NCBI GenBank assembly: GCA_013396655.1
Contig: WBMV01007620.1
Location: forward strand, 496,001 to 560,000
From: Campylorhamphus procurvoides
Taxonomy: Eukaryota; Chordata; Aves; Passeriformes; Dendrocolaptidae
DNA: 64,000 nucleotides
Direction: 5' to 3'
The notes under the pieces were generated by a model, which saw only the letters and a list, made by a program, of their open reading frames with translations, did not search any database and was not told the origin of the DNA. This document shows positions 44,501 to 59,500 of this stretch, in pieces (the first letter of the stretch is position 1; each line of letters begins with the position of its first letter). The position numbers and the translations under genes are program-made.

Positions 44501-47500
44501 TCAGGAATATCAGGCAAAAATATCCCACAGCAGTAACATAGAAGACAATTCTGTTTTTAATCCAGCAACTAGAACAAAAGAACAGTCTGTCAACCGTTAC
44601 CAGAAACAGCAATTAAGTGAGATAAACATGTAGTTTGTTGTACATGCAAACCATTTTTGCCCCTTTAGAAAAGTTCATTTGCCCAAAGGGTACAAGTCTT
44701 CATAGAGGCAATAACCACAAAACAAAGGAGATACTGCAGAGCTGTATCATTTCAAACATTTAATTTCACCCATTGCTTTCTTCCCTCCCTGCCTTTAAAG
44801 AAAACCAATTTTGCAGGACCTCCCTCCCTGTCCAAAAGCATCTCCCTTTAACTCACAATTCATCAGGTCCATTTATTGAAACCTTTCCAGTGGTTATAAG
44901 TCCATAATTATCCGGTGATACTGCCAACACAATGGACACAACTACTGCTGGTAACCCTAAAGGATTATGAGCAAACACAAAAGTGAAAATTCTGACAAAG
45001 ACAGTATTATGAGGATTCAAAATTATTACATTTTTCTATGAAATCTACAACTTGTTTATGAAATTTACCTGCTGAATTCTGCCTAAAAGAATCTAAAAAC
45101 TGCAGCAATCAAACTGCTCAGGAGCACAACTTGCAAAGAAACAAGAGGAGTACTCCACATCTAGCTCCAAAACTTTCTGAATAAGCCAACAAATGCCATC
45201 ACTCATCAAACTGATTTAAAATATCAGTTACAGGATACCTCATTTTCTTTCTTACATATATTTTAATACAAAAATTCCATTCATTTTAGTGCTTTGACTC
45301 ATGTTTTCACAAGCGGCCAGAGTTAACAACCAGGCCCAGGATCTCTTCATCCTCGGTTGAACCAGATCTATCTTGCTGCTTTTTGTTAGTAACAGTGCTA
45401 TCTCAGAAATGCAATATATATACTTAATGGCATTTATTCTCAAAATACAAGTGACACCATCCATCTGGTTAATTGAAGTGGAAGTATGCCCATTAAAAAT
45501 TGTTTCTATTGCACTAGCACAAAGAAAATTCATAATCAATTTGCACTGCAGAAGCTTCAGTTCTGCAGCTGGGGAGGTGGCCCATACCTCAGTAAGGTGG
45601 AACATACAGGATCAGGGTCACTCATAATGAATACCTGATCACTTCAAGGTCATGACACTTAATCATTGCTTAACTTTCATTTCTGAACTACATCACATTC
45701 ACTGAAAGATTTCATAAGAGAAATTATCTGTTTAGCATAAAAAAGGAAAAAAAATTACATACCCCAACCAACAACACAAAATTTAAGAATGTATTTCCGT
45801 ACGTAGGTGTTAAAGACTTTCACAAGGGCCAGATACATGTGGAAAGCTTCCAGACCCATCCAGGTGAAGGAAACCAAGAGAAAATAGTGAAGAAATACTG
45901 CAACTGCAATGCACAGGCCTCGTGTATCATACAGTGCAATCCATGAGTCAAGGAGGAAAACTAAGTTGAGCAGAAGTAATGCAGCACACAGTTGAATAAG
46001 TATTTTGGAGGGGTAGTCTCTCCGGATTTTCCTAAAAAAAAAGTCAAACTAGTGACATGACATAAATTGTCCATGGATCCCTAGTTTATTTCCTCTCTTG
46101 GAACAAGTGCCAAGAAAAAAAAAATTCATATATAATTCTTCATATATTGCATTTATACATGGAGCGAATAATTGACAAAATATTTCCAAATTATGGTTTG
46201 TTTGGGTTTTTTTTTAAAATTGTATGTTGTAACTTCTTGTTACAGTGCTTCCAAGCCCCAAAATGTGGCTGGTTTTTATTGTTAAACTAGCTCAGGCTTT
46301 TGACTGGGCTTTTAAAGCTTTGATAGAGACAAGTCCTTGATGACAGAATAATGAGAGAATAAACAAAGAATACAAATGTATTGAAAATGCTACAATTCTG
46401 CAGTCCTTTCTGTATATTGTATCTTAAACACAGTCCTTCACACTTCTATTACGATAATCCATTATAAAATACTTCGGAGTGCTCCTTGTTCACTTCTGAC
46501 TGTATAGAGCCTCATGATAATTCACTTGTTCATAAGATTAACATTCCTGAAGATTGAATCAACACTGTATAGGCAAACTGGCCAAATTTGTGCATTACTA
46601 ATGGAGACAGAATCCATAACTGCTGCAAAGGACTTTGCAGTGAAGACTACAATCAATCATAATTGAAGAATAATGATTATTATCTTAGTTATAAGATAAC
46701 TAAGTTGAGCAGGTACTTACTCAAAAGCTATGTAAGTCACAAGAGTAACAGAAAGAAAAATTGCAGAGAGGCCACAGCCTATGTAGGATATAAAAGTCAG
46801 CACCAATTCTTGTGTGGGATTCAAAGGAGTATTTTCATACAAGTTCTAAAACAGAAACAGAAGTTAGCATCAGAGAACATGTTTATTAAATGAAAAAAGG
46901 TCAAAAACCCCCAAAGGCACCTTTCTCTCTGTAATTAAAAAAAAAAAAGGAAAAAAAAAGAAAAAGGAAAACATTCTTTTCATCATGGATCTTATAAAAG
47001 ATTAACTGAAAAATAAAAAAGCCAGTCTAGTCCTGCAAAGAGAATGGGTTGAACTCCATGATCCATATGGGTCCCTTCCAACTTATTATTCTACAATTCT
47101 CTGATTCTCTTTGTGAAAACCCATTTGATTAAAATCTTGGCTTAAATCTGATTTCTCCTAAATTTTATTTCCTAGAACATAAAAAACTACTTAAATGTAA
47201 AAGCTGCAGTGCTTAAGGAATTTTTTTACCCCAGTGGAACTCATGGATTCCCACTCAACCAGCAGCTGAAGCATGTGACCACCTGAATGTCTGTATGTAC
47301 TAAAACTGAAGTGAACAGAACCTGGGTGTTATTTCACAGATAGTATGTGCCTATTGGGTCCTCATTTGCTTAAGACAACACCTGCTTAAATGTGTTCTTG
47401 AACCAGGGTGAGATTGTGTAATTTTAAAAATAATTACCATCAAAACTGCAAAACTTGTGAGGTGGTTGCATGAACAGACTGTTTCATTTACTCTACTTTC

Positions 47501-50500
47501 TTTAACTATGCAACCTTCAGATGACCAGCCTCCATATCCACCTGTTAAAGAAAGCAGTTTTGTTATTCATAGAAGGCTTTATTTATATTAACATGGCTTA
47601 ACATAGCTAAAACAACATGGTATCTTGGGTGATATAAAGTACTTACCATTTTTATTGAAGTCCCAAAAAACACATCTAACTGTCGAATTATCCTGTTTAG
47701 GAGGTAAAAAGGAAAAAAAAATTACTAAACTATGAGTTTAGCATCAAATGACTTATGAATTATCTACAAAAAATAAATACTGTATACAGCACATATGCCT
47801 GTTTTACGTGAACACAAAATTGTTTTAGGTGCATGGAATGGATTAATATTTCAAACTGCATGCAAAAATATGCTGAACAAATTTAAAGTCACCATACAGG
47901 AGCTAGCTCTCATGCCTATGCGAAGATTCTCTTCCTGGTAGAACATTTCTAATGTTCCTTCAGTGTCTTCCCACACTATATAAATCCTTGGGACTTCTCA
48001 TCCTTCTTGATTTTGGAAGTATTGAGGACATGACCACACATAAAAGGAAAAACTTTCTCATTTGTAAAAATTTGATCACTTTCTATTACCATGTTGTTAA
48101 AGGTTCACAAATATATTTCCTCCTTACTCATGCAAATTCTACAAGCAACAGCAGCATTTCACTATACTGCTCTGAGTACTAATAATTCAGTTTTATCGCA
48201 AAACTCAGTGTTATGTCAATATAAGTAAAGACTACACTAAGCCACCTCCTGAAAAAAGATTTGGTACATCAGTGGAAACCCTACATTTTTCAGTTTATAA
48301 TAATTTAGTATTTTAAACTCTGTTAAGATATGGAATAGAAGACTTTAATCCTTGATGTTCATTTAAAAAAGAGATGGTGTATATGAGTCCTAATACTTCC
48401 AGATGGCACAATCCTATGTTTCAGTCCCCCTAAGAAAACAGACTTGTATTCATTTCTGGCCATGAATCACCTAAAAATGTCATGACTGCAGCATCTTCCA
48501 CAGAAAACTACAGTCTTCAACCTAAGAGTTTTTATTCTTTGTACAATAAAACAGAAGGGTAATTAAGAAAGATAAAAGCTGGATGGCTAAGTGGCAGAGC
48601 AAAACTACCTGAAATCATTTGAGAACGAAAATTTATTACTAGTTGTAAATAAGCAAAGATGAGTGATTCTGACTGTCCACATGAGGATGAAATGTCCACA
48701 CTAATAAAGGAGAACCAACTGATCTATATTCTTAGGACCAAATTTCCTTTACAACAAATTCAATGGAGGCAACAAAATCGTAATTTTAAGTCTATCAAAA
48801 TGTAAAATATACCTGATTAGGCTTGGTATTCTGTAAAGTGACAGTAACATTTGCCTTTAAATTTTGAAATGTGAGATTAGCAACACTTGATGATATAACA
48901 CTGCTGATTAAAGATGCATTCTTCAAGGACAGATCCTGAAATGACAAAAAAAGGAACCAGATTTTAAAATCTTAAAGGAAAGAACACTAGAGTACAGCAC
49001 CCACAAGCTCAGTTACTTTGCAGACAGGTACTGGTACTGGACGAAACCCAATTACTTTTAAAATCAGAAGTTTTAAAATGTGTTTTGCCAGGAAAAATGT
49101 CTATTCATACTTTATTTTGCTCTGGGCTTGAGTTTGAAACTCTTAGAAAGAGAGGACCAAAAAAATACCTGGAAAACAGTGGTCTTTTTAAAGAAGTTGA
49201 ATATAATTCTAGAAGCCAAGTCCAACTCTTCAGTGGGTAAATTACTCAGCAATGATGGAGGAAGTGTAATTGATCCAAGATTATTTAAGGCACGAAATGT
49301 CTGAATTCCTAAAGAGATCTGAAAAATAAGTGCCAGGATTATGCTTCATTTAAGTCTCCAAAGAAACAAATTATGACTTACTTTCAGTTTGAAACTTCAA
49401 AATATGTATCCCGCTAATCATTGTCTCAAACACTGCTGCCCTCATTCCTCTCCTGCTCCAAAGCATAAATAGCATCTACAGGACTGAAAAGGATGCATCT
49501 CATTTCAGGACTGCCTACCATTGAAAATAATCTGGCTTTACACACTTGCTTACAGGGACAGAACACATCACTGTAGTAGATAACACTGATTTGAAAAAAG
49601 GTGAAGAGCAACAACCCAGGTAGGTCTATGTAACTGTGTAGGGAGATCATCATTCCACAGAATGGAAGCCTGCAAAGGCAAAGAATTTTTATAGCCCATA
49701 GGAGCTATGTCAAAATTCAGAAAAACTGTAAATAGCTATTATTTGTCAGTAAGTTTTTAAGTACAGTAGGTTAAGCAGAACCTAAGACATAAACCCTAAC
49801 TTTTGGACCGTCTGGCAAAAGTGTCAAAAATAAACTGGATAAGCTACAAGTTAGGTATCTCAAGAGCTTAATGACCTAACATTGAACAGAAAAAAGATCT
49901 GAATTTTCAGTTCTGCATGCTGTACTTAGAGGCCAGAGAGTCTTGTTTAGTACAAAATCTCTCAGCATTCCCTTGTCGCACATTAGTCACTTCACATACA
50001 AATATCATTGCCTCAGAGTTCCTGAGAGATTTGAAACATTAGTAGAACTGAAGAAATTACCTGAGTATTCAAAGAGTAACTGTAATAAGAGTAACAGTGT
50101 GAACTTCCCACAGCACCCTAACAATGTGATTCAACTCCTCTGCTTAGACCAGTGGACTCCAAATGCTTTTGATCATGCATTCCCTGAAATTTTTTGGGCA
50201 TGAGCCCCAATATATACCTATTTATAAGTTATATGTATGTACTACTGTACTAATATATTCCACAAGTTATAAAAAAACTAAAAGGAGATTAAACATTATT
50301 TTAAAAAATGTATTTTTTGCTATTCATATAAGTAACATTTTCTTCCCACACTGCAATGGTCCGTCATGTACACACCCTGGGGTACTCAAACCCCACTCTG
50401 GAGATCACTGGTTTAGACAGCCACCAAAGAAATCCTGAATCAATTCCACAAAAGCATTCCTGTTGCTCTAGTTTGAAGTAGATGATAATTATTGAACATT

Positions 50501-53500
50501 TTCTGTATGTCATTGCCAGTGCCATAAAATTTAAAAAAAAAAAATCATTACTTCACAACTATCTGTTGCAATATTTCAGCACTACCACTTCCTAGTCACC
50601 CCACACTCATGCACTACATACGACTAAGAAATAGAACTCACATGCTAACATTTTATACCATTTTTGGTATCACAGAAAAGTTCCAGTACTACTTGTGGCT
50701 CACACTATGTTAAGCTATTTCTGTCTCTGAGGAGGCAGGCTGTGCCAAAAATTTCAAAACCCTCCATCTTTCCTTGCTTAAGCCTCTAAGGCTGATATTG
50801 TCCAAATTATTATTTCTTCAGCCAGGAAGGAGGTTTTGAATGAGACAAAGTGGTTTCAAACTTTCTAAGCCCTTCCTTCTTGGAGAGATGAACTAGTCAT
50901 GAATGATAAATGTCTGAGGATCGTTACCCAAGCAACATACATAATAGTTCTTTCCTCAGCAACTAATCTTCCTCTAACAGATGAAGCCATCTCGCAACAC
51001 TCCTTGGCAAATTTCAGCACTGCCATGGTGGGTGAATAAATGTCTCATGATTCCAGGTTTTTGAGGCAAAGTTATTCCACCAAGCTCTCTGTCTATTCTG
51101 GGGTTCTGGCTGCAGCCTTTCTAACAGCTTATTGGTTATGCCACTTTCTGCTAAGGTGGTTGTTCTCTTACAACTATTTTCACAATAGAAAGCAAAAGCT
51201 ATGGAGGGCTGATAAAATAAGGTACTTTTTCTCTGAAACAAGCACGAAGAAAAGATCCTGAAACTGTGACAAACACAGAACAAACTCTCCTTCATAAAAA
51301 TATAAAATCATAAATACTTAAAAATAAATATTTGACAATTTGTAAGTATTTAGAATCATTGATGTTTAACCTGGAGATCAGCTGAGTCCTGGACAGCAAA
51401 AGACATTTCGTTGGAGCGCATGCTGTTGGTTTTGACAACTGCCAGAGCCAAGGAAGGGGAGACAAATGCAGCAGATGGTGTTGAAAGGTTCAGTTTTAAG
51501 CCAATATAATCCACAAGTTTTATAATTCTGTTAAGAAAAAGTATACCTAGTATTACCAAGCACATACACCCAAAATTCTCAGGCAAGTTGTGGCTACGGA
51601 GCAACAATCCAACTGTAGTGTAAAATACAGCTGACTCTGCTCACTTATTGTGGAGTCAACAAAAAAAATACACTGTTTTCCATAGCAATACATTACAGTA
51701 GAGCTGGCAAGCTTAGAATGATAGTCTTTCCATTTTGTATGAGTACACTAAAGAATAAGAAATATTGTTTTGGATTATGATTATGAGAAACTGAAACTTG
51801 CTGAAGCCAATTTACCAAGACAGTTAATACAACCCATCTTTAATCTATGCCAAAGTGACCTACCTGTTAGAAATGCGTGGTGGTAACAGCTCAGAAGCAG
51901 TCAGGACACCGCTAACCTCATTAACCATCCTTTCTACATCTTTTGGCTTTACTTTTCCAGCTGCTAAATCATTTTCTATTTTGGACACAATTTGCTCAGC
52001 TGTGCTGACACTAATGGTGGTGTATACAGAAGTTGTATTTGTGGGAGGTGAAAGTGTTTTTCCTGTGACAAAGAGAAGTTGTGCATTCAGTTAAACACTG
52101 TGTTCAACAAATGAAGTAAGCTTTGAGAAGCAGAAAAATCTAGGAGTTCTTAGCCTGGAGAAGAGGAGATTGAGGAGAGACCTCATGGCAGTTACAACTT
52201 CATTGGGAAGGGAAGACGAGAGGCAGACACTGATCTCTTCACTCTCATGACCAGTGACAGGACCTGAAGGAACAGCATGAAGTTGTGTCAGGGGAGGTTG
52301 GGGTTGGATATTAAGAAAAAGGTTCTTCACTCAGAGGGCGGTTGGGCACTGGAACAGGCTCCCCAGAGAAGTGGTCACAGCACCAAGCCTGACAGTTCAA
52401 GAAGCATTTGGATGATGCTCTCAAGCACATGGTGTGACTCTTGGGGATGGTCCTGTGTAGGGCCAGGAGGTGGACTTGATTCTTGTGGGTCCCTTCCAAA
52501 TCAATATATTCTGTAATTAACAAATTAGATCACCACTTGTAAGGTCTCTCAATGAGTTATGTGAGACAGACTCCCTTTTTCTTCCTATCAGATACTTTGC
52601 AGAGAGCAGTAATTTAAACCTCATGAAAACATAAAGTAAGGTTTCAAATTGCTAGTATTAATTCTATGTTTTATTGATTACAAAGTTCCTCACATCAAAA
52701 CATTAGTGATATTAAATAACCAGTTCTTTTGGATGTTTAGCCACTGCATGCCTGAGAGTAGAATAAAATCAAGATGTAAGAAATTTGAGAATTAATACTA
52801 TCTTAGTTTAAGAAAAATAGTTACCTTGCTCTCTGACTTAATTTTTTTTCTGTCAAAAAGAAATTTTTCTGTTGAGAACTTGGCACAGTACCTACCTATG
52901 AAATTTATAAACCCATTTGTAGTGTGAGTTAACAATCAACACGGCCAAAGGCATCAGAATGTGCTTTAAAGTAAGTGTACACCTCATGAGAGTTGTCTCA
53001 GGTTTTTCACATAGAACAGAATCATATAATCATCTGGGTTGGAAAAGACCTCCAAGATCACCAAGTCCAGCCCTTTGACCCATTGTCACCCTGTCAACTA
53101 CTCCGCAAAACTAAGTGCCATGTCCAGTCATTTCTTGAACATCTCCAGGGATGGTGACTCCACCACACCCACAGCCAGCCTGTTCCAATGCTTAACAACC
53201 ATTCCTATGAAGAAATTCTTCCTGATGTGCAACCTGAACCTCCCCTGGTGCACCCTGAGACTATGTCCTTTCATCCTGTCACTGGTTGCCTGGGAGAAGA
53301 GACCAACCCCCACGCGGTAAGGTCTCCCCTGAGTTTCCTCTTCTCCAGGCTAAACACCCCCAGCTCCCTTAGCTGCTCCTCATAGCACTTGTGCTCCAGA
53401 CCCTTCACCAGCTCTGTTGCCCTTCTCTGGACCAGCTCCAGCACTTCAGTGTCTTTGAAGTGAGGGGTCCAAAACTGAACACAGTATTGGAGGTGCAGCC

Positions 53501-56500
53501 TCACCAGTGCCAAGTAGAGGAGGAAAATCATTTCTCTGCCTGCCACACTAATTTTTACACAAGTCAGGATGCCATTGGTCTTCTTGGCCACCTGGGCACA
53601 CTGCTGGCCCATGTTCAGTCACTGTTGACCAACACTCCCAGGTCCTTTTCTGCTGGGTTGTTTTCCAGCTGCTCTTTAAGCCTGGAGAGTTGCATGGGGT
53701 TGTTGTGACCCAACTGCAGGACCCAGCACTTGGTCTTGCTGAACCTCGTACAACTGGCTTTGGCACACTGATCCAGCCTATGCAGATTCCTTTGCAGAGC
53801 CTTCCTACCCTCCAGCAGATCAACACTCACATCCAAAGTATTCATAGTAATTGCAAGGTCACCTCTCATATATATAACCTTGTTTAATGAAGTTTAAAAG
53901 CAAATCCAGTACAAGGCATTGAAATTAAAAAAATAATTTGTCATATTTACCTGCACTCCCATGGCCATCAACAGTAGAATGAGGACGAGAAGCTGAGACA
54001 GAATGGTTGACAGGAGTAACAGTAGGGGTCAAAGATATTGTGAAAGGAGTAAGGGGAAGAATAGGTACTGTGCTAATATTTTTGTTACCAGACACAGGTT
54101 GGGTTGCAGCAGGAGGAATCTGTGCAACAGACTGTGTGATAGCACCAAAGTGGCGATTTACAATTGGAAGAGTGTGGGGGAGCTCAGAAGAGGAAAGTGC
54201 AGAATGTTTAGTGAAACCTACAGAAGGCGAAAGTATTGTAAGAGGCTTGTTAAGGTGTGCAGCATCAGTTTTAATTGAGAAAGCAGCATTAGTGACAGAC
54301 TTTGTTGCAGGTGTGGAACTAGTAATGGATTTGTGAGTAGCTAAAGAAGAAAAAGTTGGCATGGTAGGTTGATCAAGAGATTCAGAAGAGGAATGTGTGG
54401 TGGTAACACTGGTGGAAGACACAGAAGTTTCAGAGAGAGGGTTCGTAGTGAGAGATGTGAAGAGAGTTCCAGAAAGAGAAATTTCTGTGAGTGGTGTTTT
54501 CAGTGGTCTAATTGTGGGGCTTTGTTTATCAGAAAGCATAGTGGGGGAAATAAAAGTATTAGATTTGGGAAAAGTCTTTTTAGGGAGAGAAGGAGAATGA
54601 GGGAAAGGAACCCATATAGAATGAGGTGGCACTTGTATAGTACTGTAAAAGAAAAAAAGGCAAAAAAATGCATGTTAAGTTTAACATCGCTTCCATTTTA
54701 GAGAAAATTAATTATAATAGGGGAATATATATGAATGATATGACATACTAATAATAATGTATATTTTAAAATCAATTAGATTGGCTGCTTCATGCCCTAA
54801 CATTCTGAGGATTCTTACATTCTATTTTGCTGTAGTTGTTAGCTAGCAAGTCCATAAATACTACTACTGCCTTTGCTGCCTGTTCTGGAGGTGATCTGAT
54901 GCTGAATACAAAAGGTAGAGGCATCAGGAAAAAAAATGAAAAAAAAAAGAAGGGAGGGGAGGGAAAGAGGGAGGAATGGCGAGGGAGCTATATAGGAAAA
55001 TGCCTGTCAGCTTTTCCTTGTGGAGTCCTTCCTGGCTATTACACTGCAGCATGGAAGTTGGCTCTAGTAATGTACTACAAAATTTAGGAAATAAAGTCAA
55101 ATTTTGTATTTATACTTACTACATTTGTAATTCTTCAGCAGTCAGGGAACAATACTTTGGTGATGAACAGCAGCACCGATCTGATGTGACAAAGAAGCAA
55201 CACATTTATGTTCTCAGCTACTTACACACCTAATCTTTCAAAGTGTGCTTTGTTAAAGTAGCCAGTAATTTCAAACTAAATTTTTTAGAAGTTCTTTCTA
55301 TCATACACACCCTCAAAAATCAAAAGGCTGCATTTTACATATTTATATTGTTCAATTATAAAAATATTTTTATCTAAAAATAAGTAACAATCTTTTCTTT
55401 TAGCTACTTGGAGGTCATGTGCAAAGACATAAAATAGTGATGAGACTGTATTTAAAGCATGACTTACCAAGTTGGCTTATTTTTGCTTTGTTTGTTAAAC
55501 TGCTTATATTCTCTCTCTCAGCCAGCTTCATTATGAAATTGCAGTGTATACTATAATGAGAAGAAAAAGCTTTAGACTCAAGAAACAGAGCTGCCTCATC
55601 TTTACAACACAAAACTAACATCCAATGTTAGTGAAAATGAAAGCACATTAGCACAAATGTGAAAGCACATTTTTCCCAGGCTCTGTCAGATTTGAGCGTA
55701 TTTGTAATGCACATAAACCACTATGGCAGCCTATTTAGAAGAGTAACACATCAGTTTCTGTCAGCGTATTATCCCTTACCTCTACAAACACTGTTGATTC
55801 TTAAAAATTAAGTCCTCCCTAATCAATGTTAGCTGTTAAAGAGTTGACAATTGTATGAAGATAATAATGCAGTCTCCTCTGTTAGTGTAAAGAAACTTCA
55901 GAGAGGAGCTAGCAAGGGTCCTTTGTGGCTGTGCCAGTGTATATGAAATCTCCCTCAGCTGAGGAAAGCCAGAATTCTCTTTCCCTGGAGAGAACTTAAA
56001 TGACCTGTTTAAGCACCTTTGCAATTACAGTTTGATGACTTGAAACCCTGCCTAAATTAGTAAACCTACAGTAAAAATTCTTCATGCTCAGCAAACACAA
56101 ACACATCAGTGGATGAAAAGGCATGACACAAAAGATGAAATGAAGCTTATTTCCAGCTCACCAGAATGAAAAGAGTACCTTAGTGACTGCCAGTATATGA
56201 CATGGAGGTGTGATCTGACCTTCTGTCTATTACTATTTTGAGCATTTCAGACTTTTCTTTCATCCTAATCCAGCAAAATAAACTCTTGATTCAAGTATTT
56301 GGGGAAATGAAGTTTCACATTTTGTTTTAGCATATAGCATTTCCAAGCTGATCAGTTTAAAGGACCAGCAATTTAGTGGTGAGTAGCAATTAAACTCACA
56401 GACATGATCAGTGCTTCATGGTTTCCAGGATCACCCCTATGGAGCAGCCTTGCCATTCTGATACCCCATGGCTTCCACACTCTGAACTGGTTACCTTCTC

Positions 56501-59500
56501 AGGCTTCCCCTGCCCTGAGCATGGGTGGTTTCCCAAGCTGAAGAACAGCAACTTGGGATGTCTCAAGCAAATCCATAATAAAGACTGTATTCCTAAGTTC
56601 TGGAAGTCTGCACCCAGCTGCTACACGACTCAGCTAACACTACAATACAGAAGAAATTTGCCAGGCAAGCCTGTGCTTCAGCAGAAGATTAATGAAAAGC
56701 AATACAATTTGGTTAAAAAACAAAAAAGAACTCGAAAGAGTTTTTAAAAAAATCCCTAATGCTAGGAGAATAATGAAATCAGAATTTCTGTGTTAACCTA
56801 CATATATTTCTTCAGCCTAACGTCCTAGAAAGTCTGTTTTTCCTTCTGTTGCAGAGACATGCATACTTCATATATCACAAGATAATATATAAGCTTTTAA
56901 ATATTTGATCTTTAAAAATTTAGTAACAAACCTCTGGTTTTCTGCACTGCATTCCATAACAGAGGACTGTAATGACAAATGAAAACAGACAAAAATTGCT
57001 TTAGTGGGAGAAATCAGGAGTGATACTTCATCAGAAGTAAGTTGGAAAAAAGTTTTCCAAACAGTAACAACAATCAGTAATCTTACCTCACTTACTGCTT
57101 GCAAGGTTTTGTTGAACTCTGAAATGCTTTAAAATAAAATGTTACCATTATGGAGGATTGTTAGTTATGTTTCTAAAAACAATTACAGCAATATAATTTA
57201 AAAAAAACAATTATAAAAAGAGAAAAAATATATTTTTCCAGTTGATCAGTGATATTTTTGAAGTCATGTCAGTTCTAATACTGCAAAACCACTTTTCAAA
57301 GCATTAAACATTTTAAAAGTTGACTTTTACTAGTCACTACACAAACTACATTTAACCCTCTGTCATCACATTTTAACATGAACCCATTGTAAAAGTTATG
57401 TAAAAGGGCAAAAGATAAATCTTGATGTTGCCTTTTGGCACGCAAGCATTTGGAACCGAATTCTAAATCCACACTCAAAGTCACAGAAATAGAATGAATA
57501 AGAAATGTGGATTTCTTCTGTAAACAAGATCTGTTGGTCAATTAAATATTTTTGATTTTTAGGGAAAGTTTTGGAAGTAGTAGTAAATATTTACTCATTC
57601 AAACTCCTCCTTACAAGGACTGTGAAAGAAAAAGCTGCACCAAAATAAAAACATAGATATGACTTTAAGAATATTTATCAGAGAACACCCAGATATGAAA
57701 GCTCTCTTTGTAATTTCCTACCAGACAGACCAAATCCTGAAATTATACAAACCATTTATTCATGAAGAGCAGCAGCCAGACTAGCATTCTCAGCAATCCA
57801 CACCTGAGGTGGTATTATTATTACTACTACTACTACTACCACCATCACTACTACTACTACCATTACTAAGATTAGCAGCACATAAAAAAGAAGGAGTTCA
57901 GGCCTTGTTTAGTCTCAAGGAATCAGAAGGACCTAAAAGGAAATCAGCAAGTATAGCATTTTCAAAAAGAAACTCCAGTGGTACATAAACGAAGACTATC
58001 CTACCCAATATGAACTTTATGTTAAAGAGTAATAACTTACAACTCCTGAAATTTCCAAAGTGCAGAAACAGCACAGTCTGCTCAACATGTGGGAGTTCTC
58101 ACTTCATCTTTTTCAAATATAATAAAGATTTCAATCCTTATTCAAAATTACTTACCTCAATTCTTGTGGGGTAGATGCTGGAATTGCAATTAATTTTCCT
58201 ACTTGATTGCTGGTGGTTATGTTATTAATCTGTTAGAAATGAAGATTTCAAGGGTAAGTATATCCAGTAATTTTTAGCCTTAGAAGGAAAATGTTCATTT
58301 CACACATTTTAATAGGCTGAAGTTACAAATATAAAAAGCACATTTCCTCATGAATACCCTGCAACAAGAATTTACCATGACACTGTTGTCACAATGTAGG
58401 GAAGGAATTGTTGATGTAACATAAAGTAAAAAAAAAATAAAATCTCATTTTGCACAGATATGGGCAAGAGGAAAATGACCCCACCATATCTCATGCTGGA
58501 AACAGAGGAATTCAGCTTAGTTTGCAACAAAGACAGCTTAGACCTGAACGGATTTTCTAACTTTAAGTGCGACAGTAGGACAAGCTCCATAACAGACCTA
58601 AGCAACAGAGAGCAGAATACTGGGAGTAAGAAGTCAAGAACTGAGGTGAAAGACATGGTAAAACTGAGCTAAATAGTATGATACAGCATTAGGGCCTGGG
58701 GATACACTAAGGTTTATTTAAAGGCCCTTTATAGATCTGCATTGTTATGCTCTTCTGGTTACCAACATTACTAGTTATTTTTACATTTCATTCAAGCATC
58801 AAGCACCAGGAGGAAAAACATGGTCCTTGCTTTCCATAATACTGTCTTCTTAAACCTCTACAGTGTTGTATAAATGGTCACACTCATGTCACATAGGCCT
58901 ACTGCAAACTTAGTAACTGATTAACCACGTGCCAAAAAGCATAGAAAGATTATGCACAAACATAATCAAGAAAATATGGAAAACGCATAGAACGATATAT
59001 GAAAGTCTTAACATGCATTATGTCCAGGATGCAATCTAACTTTAATTATGGCCATGCTGTTGCCATCTAATGATGCCTGCCTTCTAAAAGCAGATGCCTA
59101 AGTAAGCTCCTAAGGAAGATCCTGTATGCCTAAATGTAAACTCTTAATCAAGCAGCTCCTCTCTCTAGATTCCCCAGGGCTTCCCCCTCTTTCCATGGCT
59201 ATCTAGAGAATACAGGCCCTTACTGTAGGAAGTTTACTTAGATGGAATTCTAAAACTTAGCTGCAAAGCAGCTGTTTGAGAGATAATAGATCCATCCACT
59301 GCAAATAGTATTCTGTACTGCAACCACAGAAAGAATCATATTAAGGTATCAGTATTTTAAGTGTGGACAAAGAAACTCATTTCAACCTTCTGTATAATAA
59401 AGTTTTAAAAGAATGAATACTTACTATTTTTACACTTAGTGATGTGTTACTTTCTTCACTTGCCTTAAGTTTTACCTTGCCCACATAGAACACTAAAACC

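Noticed and set aside
53271..53869. Minus-strand frames of 84-113 codons as a host gene
   Set aside because: They are the broken C-terminus of a CR1 reverse transcriptase.
54003..54701. Plus-strand frames of about 110 codons
   Set aside because: Antisense shadows of the Ser/Thr/Pro-rich ADGRG2 exon.
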